From Candidatus Melainabacteria bacterium (GTDB lineage: Bacteria > Cyanobacteriota > Vampirovibrionia > 2-02-FULL-35-15), in contig JAHFBD010000125.1 of NCBI GenBank assembly GCA_023250175.1, positions 1-6,886 on the forward strand: a stretch of DNA of 6,886 bases, written 5' to 3'. Every line of letters begins with the position of its first letter. Positions within the stretch are counted from its first letter, which is position 1. The notes beneath the pieces are model-generated. The model had not been told where the DNA came from. It searched no databases and was given only the letters and a program-made list of their open reading frames with translations. Positions 5,006 through 6,886 of this stretch are shown one piece after another. Position numbers and translations under genes: made by a program.

Positions 5006-5665
5006 ATGTCTATTACTCAACAAGATATCGATAAAATGTACGAGGGCAACTTAAAATTCTGGGATGAAGCCTGGAAAAGAGTTACAAAGCCTCATAAAGA
5101 ATTACCAAAATTACCATACATTCATGAACTAACACGAAAACTAAAAAAATATCAAGTTAAAAAAGTATTAGATTTAGGTTGTGGTTCAGGATGGTTATCT
5201 ATTTTTATTTCCAAGTATGGATTTAATGTTACAGGAATAGATCTTTCAAGCCCTGCAATTGAACTTGCAAAGACATGGGCACAAGAAGATAATGCTAATG
5301 TGAATTTTATAGCTGGTGATCTTTTAAATTTACCGTTTGAGAAAGGTTCATTTGATGCTATAGTCTGCAACTCTATACTTGAGCATTTTAGACTAGATCA
5401 AGCAAAGATTTTATTTGATAAACTTCACAATATTCTGGCTGATAAAGGATTTTTCTTTGGTTGTTTTGATGCTGTAGGTACTGGTAAGGGAGATTATTTT
5501 GAGCTTCCTGATTCTACCCATATTTATACAGATTTAATGCGACAAGGTATGATGCTAAGAAATTATTCTGATCAAGAATTACGAGAACTTTTATCTGGTT
5601 TTGATATTCTTTCTTTTGATAAAAATAATTATGGCAGTCGATTAGTATGGGCTAGAAAAAAATAA
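5006..5665 (+). CDS. Class I SAM-dependent methyltransferase
   Basis: This 219-residue protein has a Rossmann-type methyltransferase core of the Methyltransf_11/UbiE-like kind. Motif I, KVLDLGCGSGW (53-63), binds the methionine part of SAM. The acidic end of strand 2 is D79 in VTGIDLS, which contacts the SAM ribose. GDLLNLPF (104-111) is motif II/III, and FDAIVCNSILEHF (116-128) is the post-I strand with the typical EH. The N-terminal 50 residues (GNLKFWDEAWKRVTKP and a charged helix) may form a lid. The C-terminal part (YFELPDSTHIYTDLMRQGMMLRNYSDQELRELL) matches the region after helix E where the substrate cap usually sits. The acceptor cannot be read from the sequence; small-molecule or lipid/quinone methylation is as likely as any. 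It is transcribed divergently from ilvD and weakly preceded by AAAGAG. The fold is sure; the substrate is unknown. Confidence 0.88.
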   Translation: MSITQQDIDKMYEGNLKFWDEAWKRVTKPHKELPKLPYIHELTRKLKKYQVKKVLDLGCGSGWLSIFISKYGFNVTGIDLSSPAIELAKTWAQEDNANVNFIAGDLLNLPFEKGSFDAIVCNSILEHFRLDQAKILFDKLHNILADKGFFFGCFDAVGTGKGDYFELPDSTHIYTDLMRQGMMLRNYSDQELRELLSGFDILSFDKNNYGSRLVWARKK

Positions 5666-5743
5666 GCTTCTTAGCCTGTAAAAACCGGCGTACACCAAGA
5701 TTTAGTTTTTTGTATTCACTAATCTTAACAAGGCTTCAAGCTT
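5664..5743. terminator. Nested inverted repeats between convergent genes, possible bidirectional terminator
   Basis: Outer arms AAGCTT (5664-5669) plus AGCCT (5673-5677) face AGGCT (5731-5735) plus AAGCTT (5738-5743). Inside, AAGATTTAG (5697-5705) can pair with CTAATCTT (5719-5726) with one bulge, around a loop containing a run of six T. The outer arm begins within the methyltransferase stop codon, and the other convergent gene ends at 5757. The location suits a shared terminator, but the stems are AT-rich and there is no classic GC hairpin with a T tail. Confidence 0.35.
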
Positions 5744-5756
5744 CAAACTAGTACTT

Positions 5757-6886
5757 TTAAGGTATAAAGAATGGGCGAGAATCAATACCTCTTGGAGTTG
5801 CAATTATAAGAACTGCACGTGTATCATTCCTACTACTAAGCCTGAATTTGATTTCAATGGTTCCATTTTTTCTTAGCTTACTTGTAACATCATTTGCTAA
5901 ACCACTTGGGTAGATTGTAAATTCAGTATTTTTAAGCTGGTTAAGCTGGTTAATACCTCTTATTCTATTACGTAGCGTTCTGGCTAATAATGAACCACCT
6001 CTGATATTTAAAGTAACTGTATGTCCTGCTCTACTTGTAAAAATTCTTGTAATAAGTGGTGGATTTTGAATCAGATTATTATCAAAATTTATAACTTGAA
6101 TAATTCCAGTTAGAGTATTTCCATTGTTTAGATTTAGACTAAACATTGCATTTCCACTAGATACAGCCTCTGGAATAGCCACGGTCAGAATAAATTTATC
6201 CAAATCACTTGGAATCTTCATAAGACTAAAAGGAAGTTTGTTAAAGATTATTCCTGTGCTGTCTTTAAGATCAAGAGAAATGATTTCTGTATCAATAAAA
6301 TTGGTTGGTAGCATTATTTCAAACGAAGGAACTGAACCAACATACGCTATCCCAACTTTTCCAACAAATTCATCTATTACTAGTGGTTGCTGAATAACCT
6401 CAGGTAATTTTGGTGTGGAAACTACATCAATATTAATTCTTGGCTTTTCAATAGTAATTTCTGGCTCTTCCTCTGGTGAACTTTGTGGCAATTCACAGGT
6501 TGCAAAAGAAAACCCACCACTCTTATATTTACAGAGTGCAAAACCTGAAACCTCAGTACACGTTGGTATACCACTTGAGCTACAGATAAGTTGATATCCT
6601 AATGTGCAGGTTGGTTGGTCATGATTACAGAATGGTACTCCCGTTTGACAACTTGCCGGGGTATATTGTGAACCATCTCTTGCTAAATGGTTTTTTATAA
6701 AGATATTAGCTGTTCTAACTTTGGTTGTTAAATCACTTGAGAACTTACAGAATGGTAAACCAAACAAACAAACAGGTGCCTCTCCCTCAGAGCAAATATA
6801 ACTCTGACCTTGCGGACATTGAGGAGCTATACCCTCTGTACAAACTGGTCCTATAGTACCAGAAGATGAACTGGATAATGAATCTA
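5757..6886 (-). CDS. Cys-rich, probably exported protein with repeated Cys modules and beta-rich C-terminal domains (N-terminus missing)
   Basis: The frame is open from the TAA at 5757-5759 to the window edge, so the true start and any signal peptide lie outside; the in-frame TTG at 6765-6767 is internal. The visible protein begins with a Ser-rich stretch, then PVCTEGIAPQC and two Cys modules at 6741-6827 and 6525-6617. Both follow PxC-x2-G-x4-C-x(4)-xP-x-C...C-K-[FY]. Many paired cysteines suggest disulfides, hence an extracytoplasmic location. A Pro/Glu-rich linker follows (SSPEEEPEITIEKP, about 6425-6480). Then come two beta-strand-rich, Ig-like regions: one about VGKVGIAYVGSVPSFEIMLP to TGIIQVINF, the other from PPLITRIFTSRAGHTVTLNI to FFIP at the C-terminus. 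The design resembles a surface adhesion or structural protein, but I do not recognise the family. No cell-wall anchor or C-terminal transmembrane segment is visible. Confidence 0.75.
   Translation of the reverse strand, partial: DSLSSSSSGTIGPVCTEGIAPQCPQGQSYICSEGEAPVCLFGLPFCKFSSDLTTKVRTANIFIKNHLARDGSQYTPASCQTGVPFCNHDQPTCTLGYQLICSSSGIPTCTEVSGFALCKYKSGGFSFATCELPQSSPEEEPEITIEKPRINIDVVSTPKLPEVIQQPLVIDEFVGKVGIAYVGSVPSFEIMLPTNFIDTEIISLDLKDSTGIIFNKLPFSLMKIPSDLDKFILTVAIPEAVSSGNAMFSLNLNNGNTLTGIIQVINFDNNLIQNPPLITRIFTSRAGHTVTLNIRGGSLLARTLRNRIRGINQLNQLKNTEFTIYPSGLANDVTSKLRKNGTIEIKFRLSSRNDTRAVLIIATPRGIDSRPFFIP
6525..6617 (-). repeat. Cys module 2 of the exported protein
   Basis: This encodes QPTCTLGYQLICSSSGIPTC followed by a short stretch ending in CKY. 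It aligns with module 1 at all four main cysteines, the Gly after the first Cys and the Pro before the third. It is a protein-level repeat, not a DNA-level one. Confidence 0.55.
6741..6827 (-). repeat. Cys module 1 of the exported protein
   Basis: This encodes APQCPQGQSYICSEGEAPVC followed by LFGLPFCKF. Upstream PVCTEGIAPQC looks like the end of another such unit, so the series may continue beyond the window edge. Confidence 0.55.

Noticed and set aside
5152..5370. 72-codon - strand open frame inside the methyltransferase
   Set aside because: It is antisense to the SAM-binding core and has no domain or ribosome site.
6124..6393. 89-codon + strand open frame opposite the Cys-rich protein gene
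   Set aside because: It is antisense to a continuous coding frame with coherent beta-strand patterning, and has no recognisable features.

Overview
The window is low-GC bacterial DNA (roughly one third G+C) that reads with the standard bacterial code. Its genes are short and tightly spaced, with a bacterial tRNA-His and a complete ilvD. Several starts have weak or no Shine-Dalgarno sequence. I cannot name the organism. The AT-rich composition, toxin-antitoxin (TA) cargo and Cys-rich exported protein would fit an uncultured low-GC lineage such as Melainabacteria or a relative, but that is only an impression.

Left part (1-1885). The window opens with the 3' end of a response-regulator receiver domain on the + strand (2-196). 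Two TA-like operons on the - strand follow. The first (1233 to 290) is a winged-helix/minimal nucleotidyltransferase (MNT) gene overlapping a HEPN gene by 1 base (TAATG). Its upstream region holds a consensus -35 box and two abutting 22-bp palindromic sites, which suggests autorepression by the winged helix. The second (1884 to 1382) is a small protein resembling the phage-Barnase/EndoU/ColicinE5-D/RelE-like nuclease group, overlapping a DUF2283 gene. An imperfect 72-bp direct repeat sits against the 3' end of each operon (218-289 and 1314-1385). This is the most unexplained structure here. A tRNA-His (2001 to 1927) borders this TA region.

Middle part (2003-4921). On the - strand lie a gene for a probable membrane-anchored protein with a C-terminal J domain, and ilvD for the branched-chain amino acid enzyme dihydroxy-acid dehydratase. 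ilvD has a good -35/-10 promoter just upstream.

Right part (4922-6886). A short divergent promoter region separates ilvD from a + strand class I SAM methyltransferase. That gene converges, across a 91-bp spacer with nested inverted repeats, on the 3' end of a large Cys-rich, probably exported protein. The exported protein's frame stays open to the right edge of the window, so its N-terminus is missing.

The TA modules look like an accessory block beside a tRNA. ilvD, the tRNA and probably the methyltransferase look like ordinary chromosomal genes. No CRISPR array, insertion sequence, rRNA or intact recombinase is visible.
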